Shown: positions 1 through 5,498 of the stretch, in pieces
How positions within the stretch are numbered: the stretch's first letter is position 1
Layout: every line of letters starts with the position of its first letter
Source: JANPGR01 sp031424015
GTDB lineage: Bacteria > Patescibacteriota > Minisyncoccia > Phycocordibacterales > UBA1006
NCBI GenBank assembly: GCA_031424015.1
Contig: JANPGR010000080.1
Coordinates: forward strand, 1-5,498
Direction: 5' to 3'
Length of the DNA stretch: 5,498 bases
The notes under the pieces: generated by a model
Seen by the model: the letters and a program-made list of their open reading frames with translations, nothing else
Database searches by the model: none
Told to the model about the DNA's origin: nothing
Program-made: the position numbers and the translations under genes

Positions 1-20
1 ATATATATATATATATATAT
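1..20. repeat. (AT)10 dinucleotide microsatellite at the window edge
   Basis: The first 20 bases are ten uninterrupted AT units. The tract touches the window edge, so its true length is unknown. It lies about 280 bp upstream of the start codon of the large secreted protein. Such tracts can change length by slippage, but no effect on expression can be inferred here. Confidence 0.85.
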
Positions 21-301
21 TGTTCCGATTTTAGATTCAGAACAGTATCGATATCTATCGCTTTCAGAGAGGAGTCATTGTATACTACACAGTAGTGACA
101 GAGGAATATTTTTACAATCGCGTGGAAGTATTCCGTATTCCCGATTATACAGAGAGATAGAAATTCTAATCAAAAAACTGCAAAAACAGTGCTGATTATG
201 ATTTTGAACTTTTCGTAGTGAAGGAAATAAAATATACACACATATATACTATATATTATAAACAATTATCTTTTAACAAATTAAATTTTATTAAAATTCT
301 T
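21..301 (+). other. AT-rich leader region without a gene
   Basis: No convincing coding sequence is seen here. The last 80 bases before the start codon are strongly A/T-rich (runs such as ATATATACTATATATTATAA and TTAAATTTTATTAAAATTCT) and contain no GGAGG-like Shine-Dalgarno sequence at the right distance. This fits Bacteroidota, where A-rich upstream sequence often replaces a Shine-Dalgarno. The reading frame of the large gene stays open back to a GTG at 218, but that stretch encodes a K/Y/I-rich segment that looks like translated non-coding DNA. The region most likely holds the promoter and 5' UTR. Confidence 0.6.
178..206 (+). promoter_or_regulatory. Weak candidate Bacteroidota-type promoter
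   Basis: The bases TGATTTTG at 199-206 match the Bacteroidota -7 consensus TAnnTTTG at five of six fixed positions. CTG at 178-180, 18 bases upstream, is a two-of-three match to the TTG of the -33 element. This is the only TTTG in the leader. It would give a transcript starting near 213 and a 5' UTR of roughly 90 bases. The match is imperfect and could be chance in AT-rich DNA. Confidence 0.25.
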
Positions 302-373
302 ATGAAAAAGAACAAAATCATTTTTGGTGTTATTGTGATGTTCTCGATCCTTTTAGGAGGTGGGTTGATAGCA
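302..373 (+). other. Sec signal peptide (residues 1-24)
   Basis: The segment starts MKKNK, followed by a hydrophobic core (IIFGVIVMFSILLGGGLI) and a likely signal peptidase I site after A24, before Q25-N26. The ending '...IAQ' is common in Bacteroidota exports. There is no cysteine near the cleavage site, so it is not a lipoprotein signal. It feeds the Sec step that precedes T9SS transport across the outer membrane. Confidence 0.85.
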
Positions 374-3300
374 CAGAACAGGTCAGAGGTGGCCACACAG
401 TTACAAGTAGAGAGACGAAACAAAATACTCAGTGAAATTCCAGATGACCAATTAATCGTAGTATCAAAATGGGGAGATGGTTTTGTTGAAGGGTATGATT
501 TAACTGGAAAATTTTATCGTATCGCGGACGCAGAGGCATTACCGGTAAGACAGAAGGTTGAAGAAGTTTTTAGTTCCAGTATTGAATATAAAACACTTTC
601 TAAGAAAGTAGAAAAATCAATACCTGGTCGCGGTGTTTCTAATAGAAATATTGATAAAAAAGTTTCACCTAATAATAACTTCATGATTTTAGAAAATGCT
701 TGCTACACAGCAGATTGTCCTCCATCAGAACAAGAATATATAGATTATATCTATGATTTGAGAACTGGTAAAAGGATTGATTTGTTGCCATTCAAGAATA
801 CTTCAAAGCCCATTAGAGGTTGGTACGTAAAACCCCAATACATAAAAGAATCTATCCCTCGAGACATACTCTCTGGGGATTTTTCTTTGCAATTGCGAGG
901 TATTACTGCGGTAGGTATTACTGGTGTGATTGACGAAATTTGCGGGTTCAAATCAGGTAAATACCTCTGGAGTTACCCTATCGGATTTCGTGCTTGCTGG
1001 CCTGCAGGAAAGGTAAAATACTTTTCTCGTGAAGGACCAATGCAAAAATCTGATGCGTGTAATCCAAGAGGAGGCAGTGGTAGTGGTGATGATTGTAGTT
1101 CGAATCCATATCCAGCATCAATAATTTTGGATGGGTACTGCAATCGTCCCGGTATTCATCGTAGTGACATCATCTATCCCTTTGGTGCAACCAGAATCAA
1201 CAAAGCTGACGAATGCCCGGGGGAAACCTGCGGACATCGCTGGCCCAATCTGGACGCTGCAGATGGTAATGCTGCACGGGAGAGTCATGATACGATTGTG
1301 AGTAGTTATGATGGGTATGTTACGGGAGAAATTCAATATCCAAACGATGATCATTCACATCTGACATGGATTGAAATTGAATCAACAACACCGGATGGTC
1401 AACCGTTTGGTCACAGATACCTTCATTTGAGTAAATTTCTTGTTACTGTTGGTCAAAAAGTAGTTCGTGGCCAAGCTATAGGTATAGAAGGCGATCGTGG
1501 CGCTGTAGGTGCATACCATATTCATGAGGAGACTTATCAATATGATGCTAATGGTAAACGTATCTTTTTCTTCCCTATCCTCGACGAATACGGTGGATGT
1601 ATTCCCAAATCAGGATATACCTACACCAGCATCAACGAGACAGAATGGAGAAAAGGAGGCGTAATCAGCCCATCATTGGCACAATCAATCGAGATCCCTG
1701 TATGCTCTGAAACGAAAATCCGTACCACTACAACAGGTGGACATTTCCGTACAGAGACCTATGGCGGATCAGCTGATTACCTTATCGAAGGACTGTATCG
1801 TGGTCGCGAAAAAATGTATGAATATCGTCATGCTGGGGGTAAATTCAGTTTTCAGATTACAAAATCCAGTGAAAATATTGGAATATTTGTATTCAGTAAA
1901 AATAATATGGACCCACTAACAGGCGTGTTGAATACAAAAACAAATTCATTCAATTCCGAATTACCTGCAGGTACCTACTATATACTGGTAGATACAAAAG
2001 GGGAAACAGGAATCGAAGATGGATTTGCAGATATTACTTTTACTGGTAACTCTGTGGCTTCAGTACAGAACGATGGAAACAATACATTCATTTCAGCTAC
2101 AAAAGTTCAAGTTGGTCAGGTGATAAAAAGTAGTTTAGGAGTTAATGATGTAGATTATTATCGTATTTCCCACCCAGGTGGCAAAGGGAAATTGATAGTT
2201 AGTATCAAAAATGAAAGCTGTGAAAAAAATCAGAAATTCAAGATTGTAGGATATAATACGTTAGGCAAAAAACCAATAGAGTCAGTGGAAATATCCACTG
2301 GTGTAAATGGGTCACTCGTATTGCCATCCACGCAGTCTTTGAATTTCTTGTGCAAGTGTAAATACATAAAAATTATTGGCGTGAATAATACTGCACCAAT
2401 ACAATATACACTTACATCAAGCTTTGTTCCTATGTTAAATATAAACCCCGATAATCCAGTCACCGTAGTAAATTTTGTTGGATCAAACGACACATCACGC
2501 ATCAATCTCAAAACTCGCTCCAGCGAGTTTTCTGTTGTTGGTCCTGATGTCGTCTGCCCTACAGAATACACAACATTCGAAGCAAACGACGGAAGGCAAT
2601 GTCACTGGTACGCCGTTTTGAACAACGATTCTCCTGATGGGGACGAGGTTGTCCAAGACCTCGGTACCTGGAACAGAGTCGGAATCAATGAATTCACTCG
2701 CCCAGATATATCTATTCTGGCGGTGAGCGAGGGTGATTGTAGTTTTGCAGAAAAGACTTTGAGTTTTTCGAAAAGATGTACCGGTAATGCACACGATGAA
2801 TACAATGGAGCGTATGAACTCCAGTACACAACATCGTGTCAAACCCAAACACTTTCTTGTTTGGGTGCAACTAATACATCGTATGGCAGTAGTTGTGCTA
2901 ATCCTAATCGTGATGTCTGGTCCAGAATCCCGCTCATAGGCGATGGGCATGCGCAGATACGCCTCGCATTGGACCCAAACACTCGTGCTGAATTGTACGG
3001 AGGGTATAGTGGTGGTAATCTGACCTCGGTCGAATGCTTGACCACAGGTCAGGATTACACGAGCTATTCAACCTTTCGGAACAAATCATACACCTATGCA
3101 TATTTGCGTATGTGGAACACAGTTGATCCAGAAGGTTTAGTAGGGGTATGTGTCGTCGATGCATATCGCAACCCAATAGTCAGCGACAGCTACTATGGAG
3201 GATGTGGGTATGTATCTAACTTGTACCAAGTGAGTGCTACAACGAGTAGTATTCAATTGGCTTGGGACGAGGCTCCTGGTGCGACAGAGTATTCAGTTGT

Positions 3301-5338
3301 CCTCAGAAACAGTAGCAATACTGTTGTGTTCTCAGGAGCTACCACCAGTACAACCATCACCATCACAGGGTTAAACGCTCCGGCAATCACGTATGATTGC
3401 CGTGTGGATGTAAAAGTCAACGGGGACTATTCGGGTCAACCAAATAGGATTATTGCAAAGACGAGTGCAAGTTATGCTTGTGCTAGTCCAGCAACACCGA
3501 TAGTGAGTATTTCTGGCACCACAGCGGCAGTAAATTGGAGTGCTGTCAGTGGAAGTATTGGATATGAGGTCAACCTCTATCCCGTATATACTGGCAGTTT
3601 CGAGGTATATAACCCAGCATTGGCCAATACATCGAGCTCTACTCGCACTGCTACATTTACCAACCTTACCCCTAATGCGGAATATCGTGTTGTGGTAAAA
3701 AACAAGTGTAACAGTACAGTAACTCCGATCTCTCCTGCGAGTGCCAATAGAACCTTTCGTATGGGAACGCTCTGTAGTCAAACCTTAAGGGTGCTGAATT
3801 CCGGAACACGGTATTTGAAACTCTCAAAAGGGTTGAATACATCAGGTCCTATTAGGTGGAGACCGACGGGTAGTAACGCAGTTTGGAAGTTTGCCGGTAT
3901 TGAAACGGCGAGCGATGCGATAGTAATCGAAGGTTTGAACCCTGGAACTCTTTATGACTTCCAGTACCAACCGAATTGCAGCTGCATCAATTTCCAGCCT
4001 GGCTGGGGAGCGACTTATCAATTTCGTACTCTGGACTCAAAACCAGATATGGCGGTAAAGATCGTGGCGGTGAATGGAAACTTTGGAGTCAAACCCGGTG
4101 AGTCAAAAACCTACAAGGTAATTTATACCAATGTAGGCAATGACAAAACCAATCCCATAAACAGCTACGCCGGATGGAAACCCAACAATAGTAGACTGTG
4201 GGAGAATGGCAAACTCCAAACTCGTGAGGCCCTGGTAATTAGCTCTATTCCAGAATTGGATCCGGGTGCGTCATTTGAAACCAATTTGAACATCACGGTT
4301 TCTGGTCAGTCAGTCCCGTACCTCGTGGTACAGACTGATGCATCGGGAAATGTGAGCGACGATTGGAAAAGTGATTTAGTCACCTTTGTTCCGTCTGCGG
4401 TATGTGCCAGCACTTCTTTTGCTGCTACTTCGGTAGTAATAACAGACACTTGTACACACACTGCTACAGTAAACCTCACTACTGCTAATACGGTTGTGTG
4501 GGCAGACGGAGTTCAACAAACAACAAAAAGCTTTGAAGTAAACGGATTATACCCATTCACCCTGATCGCCAGTAATGGTTGTCAGGAGAATTCGACAGTA
4601 AACATCACAACACTACCAATTCGTCCTCGAACGGAGGTATATGTGGTAAATGAATCACCGGAGTGCGACAGTCCCAAACTCAAAGTAGTGATATTCCCTG
4701 ATACTGCACTCGTGCAGTATATATGGAATACCAATAGTACAATCAATAACCTGAAGCCAAACACTTCAGGGAAATATATTGTTTCAGTTACTGATTATTT
4801 AGGTTGTCTTTACAAAGACAGTTTAAATATCAATGTAATTGAAACGTTGAAAGGAATCAAAAACCCAGCAACCTTGGCCATAGATGCAAGAGGAGGCACC
4901 GCACCTTACGCTTATCTCTGGGAAAACGGATCAACAGATTCGACAATACCAGGAGGAGCAATAGATCATACTGTCACGGTGACAGATGACGGCGGGTGTA
5001 AGTGGCAGGGTATATTTCGTGGTATTGGGCCACTCGCCTTGGATACTACAACAAAACACTATCGGGATTCCATACTATTCAACGACGTCGAGTACGTCAA
5101 ACGATTGGTGCTCTACCCGAACCCTACATCTCAAGAGTTCAAGCTTTTGCTTGGCCCGAAAGATGAAGGTCAAATTCAAATCTATGATATGGCAGGTGTT
5201 CTCCACGCCAGCCATAATGTCACGAGTGGAGAGAATACAATCCCAACGGCAAGTTTGCCGAACGGGATGTACATAGTGAAGTTTTTTAGAACAGACAGCG
5301 AAACCGTGATATTTTCACGGTTAGTTGTGGTTCGATGA
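302..5338 (+). CDS. T9SS-secreted multidomain M23 family metallopeptidase
   Basis: A 1,678-residue exported protein, probably a surface or secreted peptidase with an adhesin-like tail. Domains by residue: Sec signal peptide 1-24; unrecognised region 25 to about 280; M23 peptidase about 284-432, with H375, H406 and H408 placed as in LytM-type enzymes; two PPC-like beta domains about 472-585 and 590-710; Ig-like 745-826; Cys-containing Bacteroidota-type beta domain 829-955; FN3-like 973-1056, 1060-1153 and 1158-1244; CARDB-like 1247-1364; Ig/PKD-like 1368-1440 and 1441-1513; SprB-like about 1516-1580 (GGTAPYAYLWENGS); T9SS type A sorting domain 1600-1678. The ATG at 302 is chosen because it places the signal peptide at the N terminus; the in-frame GTG at 218 would bury it behind 28 residues. 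The tail is far longer than in ordinary M23 enzymes. Cysteines are frequent, fitting an extracytoplasmic protein. The peptidase class and secretion route are well supported. The substrate is inferred, and the zinc motif is atypical, so activity is not certain. Confidence 0.93.
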   Translation: MKKNKIIFGVIVMFSILLGGGLIAQNRSEVATQLQVERRNKILSEIPDDQLIVVSKWGDGFVEGYDLTGKFYRIADAEALPVRQKVEEVFSSSIEYKTLSKKVEKSIPGRGVSNRNIDKKVSPNNNFMILENACYTADCPPSEQEYIDYIYDLRTGKRIDLLPFKNTSKPIRGWYVKPQYIKESIPRDILSGDFSLQLRGITAVGITGVIDEICGFKSGKYLWSYPIGFRACWPAGKVKYFSREGPMQKSDACNPRGGSGSGDDCSSNPYPASIILDGYCNRPGIHRSDIIYPFGATRINKADECPGETCGHRWPNLDAADGNAARESHDTIVSSYDGYVTGEIQYPNDDHSHLTWIEIESTTPDGQPFGHRYLHLSKFLVTVGQKVVRGQAIGIEGDRGAVGAYHIHEETYQYDANGKRIFFFPILDEYGGCIPKSGYTYTSINETEWRKGGVISPSLAQSIEIPVCSETKIRTTTTGGHFRTETYGGSADYLIEGLYRGREKMYEYRHAGGKFSFQITKSSENIGIFVFSKNNMDPLTGVLNTKTNSFNSELPAGTYYILVDTKGETGIEDGFADITFTGNSVASVQNDGNNTFISATKVQVGQVIKSSLGVNDVDYYRISHPGGKGKLIVSIKNESCEKNQKFKIVGYNTLGKKPIESVEISTGVNGSLVLPSTQSLNFLCKCKYIKIIGVNNTAPIQYTLTSSFVPMLNINPDNPVTVVNFVGSNDTSRINLKTRSSEFSVVGPDVVCPTEYTTFEANDGRQCHWYAVLNNDSPDGDEVVQDLGTWNRVGINEFTRPDISILAVSEGDCSFAEKTLSFSKRCTGNAHDEYNGAYELQYTTSCQTQTLSCLGATNTSYGSSCANPNRDVWSRIPLIGDGHAQIRLALDPNTRAELYGGYSGGNLTSVECLTTGQDYTSYSTFRNKSYTYAYLRMWNTVDPEGLVGVCVVDAYRNPIVSDSYYGGCGYVSNLYQVSATTSSIQLAWDEAPGATEYSVVLRNSSNTVVFSGATTSTTITITGLNAPAITYDCRVDVKVNGDYSGQPNRIIAKTSASYACASPATPIVSISGTTAAVNWSAVSGSIGYEVNLYPVYTGSFEVYNPALANTSSSTRTATFTNLTPNAEYRVVVKNKCNSTVTPISPASANRTFRMGTLCSQTLRVLNSGTRYLKLSKGLNTSGPIRWRPTGSNAVWKFAGIETASDAIVIEGLNPGTLYDFQYQPNCSCINFQPGWGATYQFRTLDSKPDMAVKIVAVNGNFGVKPGESKTYKVIYTNVGNDKTNPINSYAGWKPNNSRLWENGKLQTREALVISSIPELDPGASFETNLNITVSGQSVPYLVVQTDASGNVSDDWKSDLVTFVPSAVCASTSFAATSVVITDTCTHTATVNLTTANTVVWADGVQQTTKSFEVNGLYPFTLIASNGCQENSTVNITTLPIRPRTEVYVVNESPECDSPKLKVVIFPDTALVQYIWNTNSTINNLKPNTSGKYIVSVTDYLGCLYKDSLNINVIETLKGIKNPATLAIDARGGTAPYAYLWENGSTDSTIPGGAIDHTVTVTDDGGCKWQGIFRGIGPLALDTTTKHYRDSILFNDVEYVKRLVLYPNPTSQEFKLLLGPKDEGQIQIYDMAGVLHASHNVTSGENTIPTASLPNGMYIVKFFRTDSETVIFSRLVVVR
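1151..1597 (+). other. M23 (LytM/lysostaphin-type) peptidase domain
   Basis: This region encodes residues of about 284-432. The recognisable family core is a DGYV strand, then HRYLHLSKFLVTVGQKVVRG, QAIGIEGDRG and AYHIHEE. This follows the family pattern Y-x-HL ... V-x-x-G-x-x-V-x-x-G-Q-x-IG ... G-x-H-x-H. In known M23 enzymes the zinc ligands are the H and D of an HxxxD motif plus the second H of HxH, while the HL histidine and the first H of HxH are catalytic. H375, H406 and H408 fill the last three roles. The first motif is aligned to GHRWPNLDAADG (H312, D318), which has two extra residues between H and D. Family assignment is firm, but intact zinc binding is not proven. Confidence 0.85.
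1715..2431 (+). other. Two PPC-like beta-sandwich domains
   Basis: The first (residues about 472-585) contains the strand pattern GKFSFQITKSSENIGIFVFS followed by LPAGTYYILVDTKGETG. This resembles the end of bacterial pre-peptidase C-terminal (PPC) domains. The second (about 590-710) begins NDGNNTFISATKVQVGQVIK and has NDVDYYRISHPGGKGKL, the usual PPC opening with the D-x-D-Y-Y signature. PPC domains typically flank secreted peptidases and bind substrate or carbohydrate. That role is inferred here. The coding DNA is noticeably more AT-rich than the region that follows. Confidence 0.6.
2283..2300. repeat. Short perfect hairpin inside the second PPC-like domain
   Basis: CAGTGGA (2283-2289) and TCCACTG (2294-2300) are perfect inverted repeats around a four-base AATA loop. 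There is no T-run after it. It may be a chance structure within coding sequence. Confidence 0.4.
2510..2531. repeat. Perfect 10-bp inverted repeat with flanking A4/T4 inside the gene
   Basis: AAAACTCGCT (2510-2519) and AGCGAGTTTT (2522-2531) are exact inverted complements separated by CC. In RNA this would form a stem of about nine pairs with a four-base loop, ending in UUUU on either strand, like a short bidirectional terminator. It encodes LKTRSSEF, in the linker between the second PPC-like domain and the Ig-like domain. It also lies close to a change in base composition. Confidence 0.55.
3218..4033 (+). other. Three consecutive FN3 / FN3-like domains
   Basis: The first (residues 973-1056) shows the FN3 pattern SSIQLAWDEAPGATEYSVVL, then TTTITITGLNA. 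The second (1060-1153) shows AAVNWSAVSGSIGYEVNL, then ATFTNLTPNAEYRVVVKN. The third (1158-1244) is more diverged but keeps IRWRPTGSN, IVIEGLNPGTLYDFQYQ and a terminal YQFRT strand. FN3 modules usually act as spacers or binding modules in secreted bacterial enzymes. Each begins near a cysteine, suggesting disulfide stabilisation. Confidence 0.75.
4040..4393 (+). other. CARDB-like domain
   Basis: Residues about 1247-1364 fit the CARDB (cell adhesion related domain found in bacteria) pattern. They show PDMAVKIVAVNG, GVKPGESKTYKVIYTNVGND, then IPELDPGASFETNLNITV and a final strand PYLVVQTDASGNVSDDWKSD. The signature is a beta-sandwich with 'NVGN' after the second strand and a proline-glycine turn before the next. 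It is probably structural or adhesive. Confidence 0.65.
5099..5335 (+). other. T9SS type A C-terminal sorting domain
   Basis: Residues 1600-1678 have all the hallmarks: R-L-V-L-YPNPT at the start, then F-K-L-L-L, IQIYDMAGVLHASHNV, a central GENTIPTASLPNGMYIVKFF and the final strand RLVVVR at the very C terminus. In characterised Bacteroidota this domain is recognised by the T9SS translocon in the outer membrane and is commonly removed by the PorU sortase on attachment or release. It identifies the protein as surface-exposed or secreted and points to the phylum. Confidence 0.93.
5302..5322 (+). repeat. 8-bp hairpin at the extreme 3' end of the coding sequence
   Basis: AACCGTGA (5302-5309) and TCACGGTT (5315-5322) form a perfect 8-bp stem with a five-base TATTT loop, ending 13 bases before the stop codon. 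No T-run follows, so it is not itself a terminator. It is the first of three hairpins in a row at the end of the transcript. Confidence 0.5.
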
Positions 5339-5346
5339 AATGTGTC

Positions 5347-5411
5347 ATCCCGGACCCGAAAAACAAGGAGCACCATAAATGCGAATATGTTTTTCGGAAA
5401 TGATCCGGGAT
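5347..5411. repeat. Compound intergenic palindrome, possibly a dispersed repeat element
   Basis: The outer arms ATCCCGGA (5347-5354) and TCCGGGAT (5404-5411) are exact inverted complements. Inside them lie CCGAAAAAC (5356-5364) and GTTTTTCGG (5389-5397), also exact. Together they give a 17-bp two-part stem with an asymmetric bulge (1 base left, 6 right) and a 24-base loop. The outer sequence, TCATCCCGGA ... TGATCCGGGATC, closely resembles a palindromic repeat that recurs in intergenic DNA of many bacterial genomes. The inner stem and loop look like an added segment. It sits 8 bases after the stop codon. The structure is seen directly; its multicopy nature is inferred. Confidence 0.7.
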
Positions 5412-5417
5412 CTATAA
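5379..5417 (+). CDS. Possible 12-codon micro-ORF with strong Shine-Dalgarno (speculative)
   Basis: ATG at 5379 opens a 12-residue frame (MRICFSEMIRDL) that stops with TAA at 5415-5417, just before the terminator hairpin. AAGGAG at 5365-5370 lies 8 bases upstream, an ideal Shine-Dalgarno spacing, and is better than anything before the large gene. Both the Shine-Dalgarno and the start codon are in the single-stranded loop of the compound palindrome, while the frame runs through its 3' arms. The arrangement recalls a leader peptide upstream of an attenuator. However, the frame is very short, Bacteroidota rarely rely on Shine-Dalgarno sequences, and the overlap with the palindrome may make it fortuitous. 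Confidence 0.15.
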   Translation: MRICFSEMIRDL

Positions 5418-5423
5418 ATTTTG

Positions 5424-5459
5424 AACGCTTTGTATACTTTGTATGCAGGGCGTTTTTTT
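5424..5459 (+). terminator. Strong Rho-independent terminator
   Basis: AACGCTTTGTATAC (5424-5437) pairs with GTATGCAGGGCGTT (5441-5454) around a TTT triloop. The stem has 14 pairs, three of them G-U in RNA, and is followed directly by an unbroken T-run (5453-5459). On the opposite strand the G-U pairs become A-C mismatches and no T-run follows, so it acts only on + strand transcripts. It lies 86 bases after the stop codon and should end the transcript of the large gene, suggesting a monocistronic unit. Confidence 0.88.
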
Positions 5460-5481
5460 AGTTTGGATTGAGTTTGGATTG
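5460..5481. repeat. 11-bp tandem duplication after the terminator
   Basis: AGTTTGGATTG occurs twice with no gap (5460-5470 and 5471-5481). It directly follows the terminator T-run. It may be a slippage duplication, or part of the promoter region of a gene beyond the window. The remaining bases to 5498 show nothing recognisable. Confidence 0.7.
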
Positions 5482-5498
5482 GAAAAGTGCGGTTTTGC

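Noticed and set aside
218..301. GTG at 218 as the start of the large gene
   Set aside because: It adds 28 K/Y/I-rich residues before a standard signal peptide, has no ribosome site, and would hide the signal from its N-terminal position. The ATG at 302 gives a classic MKKNK start.
1154..1168. GIHRSD (H286, D289) as the M23 zinc motif
   Set aside because: It superficially resembles the family's G-x-H-R-G-x-D, but the spacing is H-x2-D and it is too far upstream of the DGYV strand. GHRWPNLD fits the domain order better. A structural model could still overturn this.
2495..2950. 151-codon open frame on the minus strand, and smaller overlapping minus-strand frames at 2230-2571, 2602-2829 and 2839-3176
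   Set aside because: They lie wholly opposite the conserved domain-encoding frame, have no recognisable domain or signal, and have compositions expected from the antisense of Ser/Thr-rich beta domains.
3371..3781. 136-codon open frame on the minus strand
   Set aside because: It is antisense to two FN3 domains. Its Thr/Cys/Arg-rich translation looks like a by-product of the sense-strand codons.
4971..4985. CTGTCAC-G-GTGACAG palindrome
   Set aside because: It is nearly perfect, but the one-base centre gives a weak RNA hairpin. It encodes the repeated TVTVTD strand typical of SprB-like modules, so it is probably fortuitous.
5433..5442. TATACTTTG as a Bacteroidota -7 promoter element (TAnnTTTG)
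   Set aside because: Spacing is one base short of the consensus, and the sequence forms part of the terminator stem and loop.
1..5498. tRNA, rRNA, CRISPR array, insertion sequence or toxin-antitoxin genes
   Set aside because: None was seen: no clover-leaf or rRNA-like sequence, no spaced direct repeats, and no transposase or small paired genes on either strand.

Overview
The window holds one very large gene with its complete leader and trailer. It encodes a secreted multidomain protein of 1,678 residues (302..5338, + strand). The organism is almost certainly a member of the Bacteroidota or a close relative that uses the type IX secretion system (T9SS). The protein ends in a typical T9SS type A C-terminal sorting domain (LYPNPTSQEF ... 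LPNGMYIVKF ... RLVVVR). It carries the Ig/FN3/CARDB/SprB-like modules common in that phylum. The start codon has an A/T-rich upstream stretch and no Shine-Dalgarno sequence, as is usual there. I cannot name a genus.

Layout: 1..301 is an AT-rich leader that opens with an (AT)10 microsatellite and has only a weak match to a Bacteroidota promoter. 302..5338 is the gene. In order it encodes a Sec signal peptide, an unrecognised N-terminal region of about 250 residues, an M23 (LytM/lysostaphin-type) peptidase domain, two PPC-like beta domains, an Ig-like domain, a Cys-containing Bacteroidota-type beta domain, three FN3 or FN3-like domains, a CARDB-like domain, two Ig/PKD-like modules, an SprB-like repeat, and the T9SS sorting domain. 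5339..5498 is a structured trailer. It has a compound palindrome whose arms resemble a widely dispersed TCATCCCGGA/TCCGGGATC repeat, a tiny ORF with a good Shine-Dalgarno sequence in the palindrome loop, a strong intrinsic terminator, and an 11-bp tandem duplication.

The reading is that the protein crosses the inner membrane by Sec and the outer membrane by T9SS. It would then be released or anchored at the cell surface, where the M23 domain would cut peptide cross-bridges of peptidoglycan or another glycine-rich or peptide substrate, while the long beta-domain tail binds or positions it. Points of interest are an altered zinc-site spacing (H-x5-D instead of H-x3-D), base composition that changes in blocks along the gene with a perfect hairpin at one junction, and the unusual 3' trailer. 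No conserved multi-gene system can be shown, because only one gene is in view.
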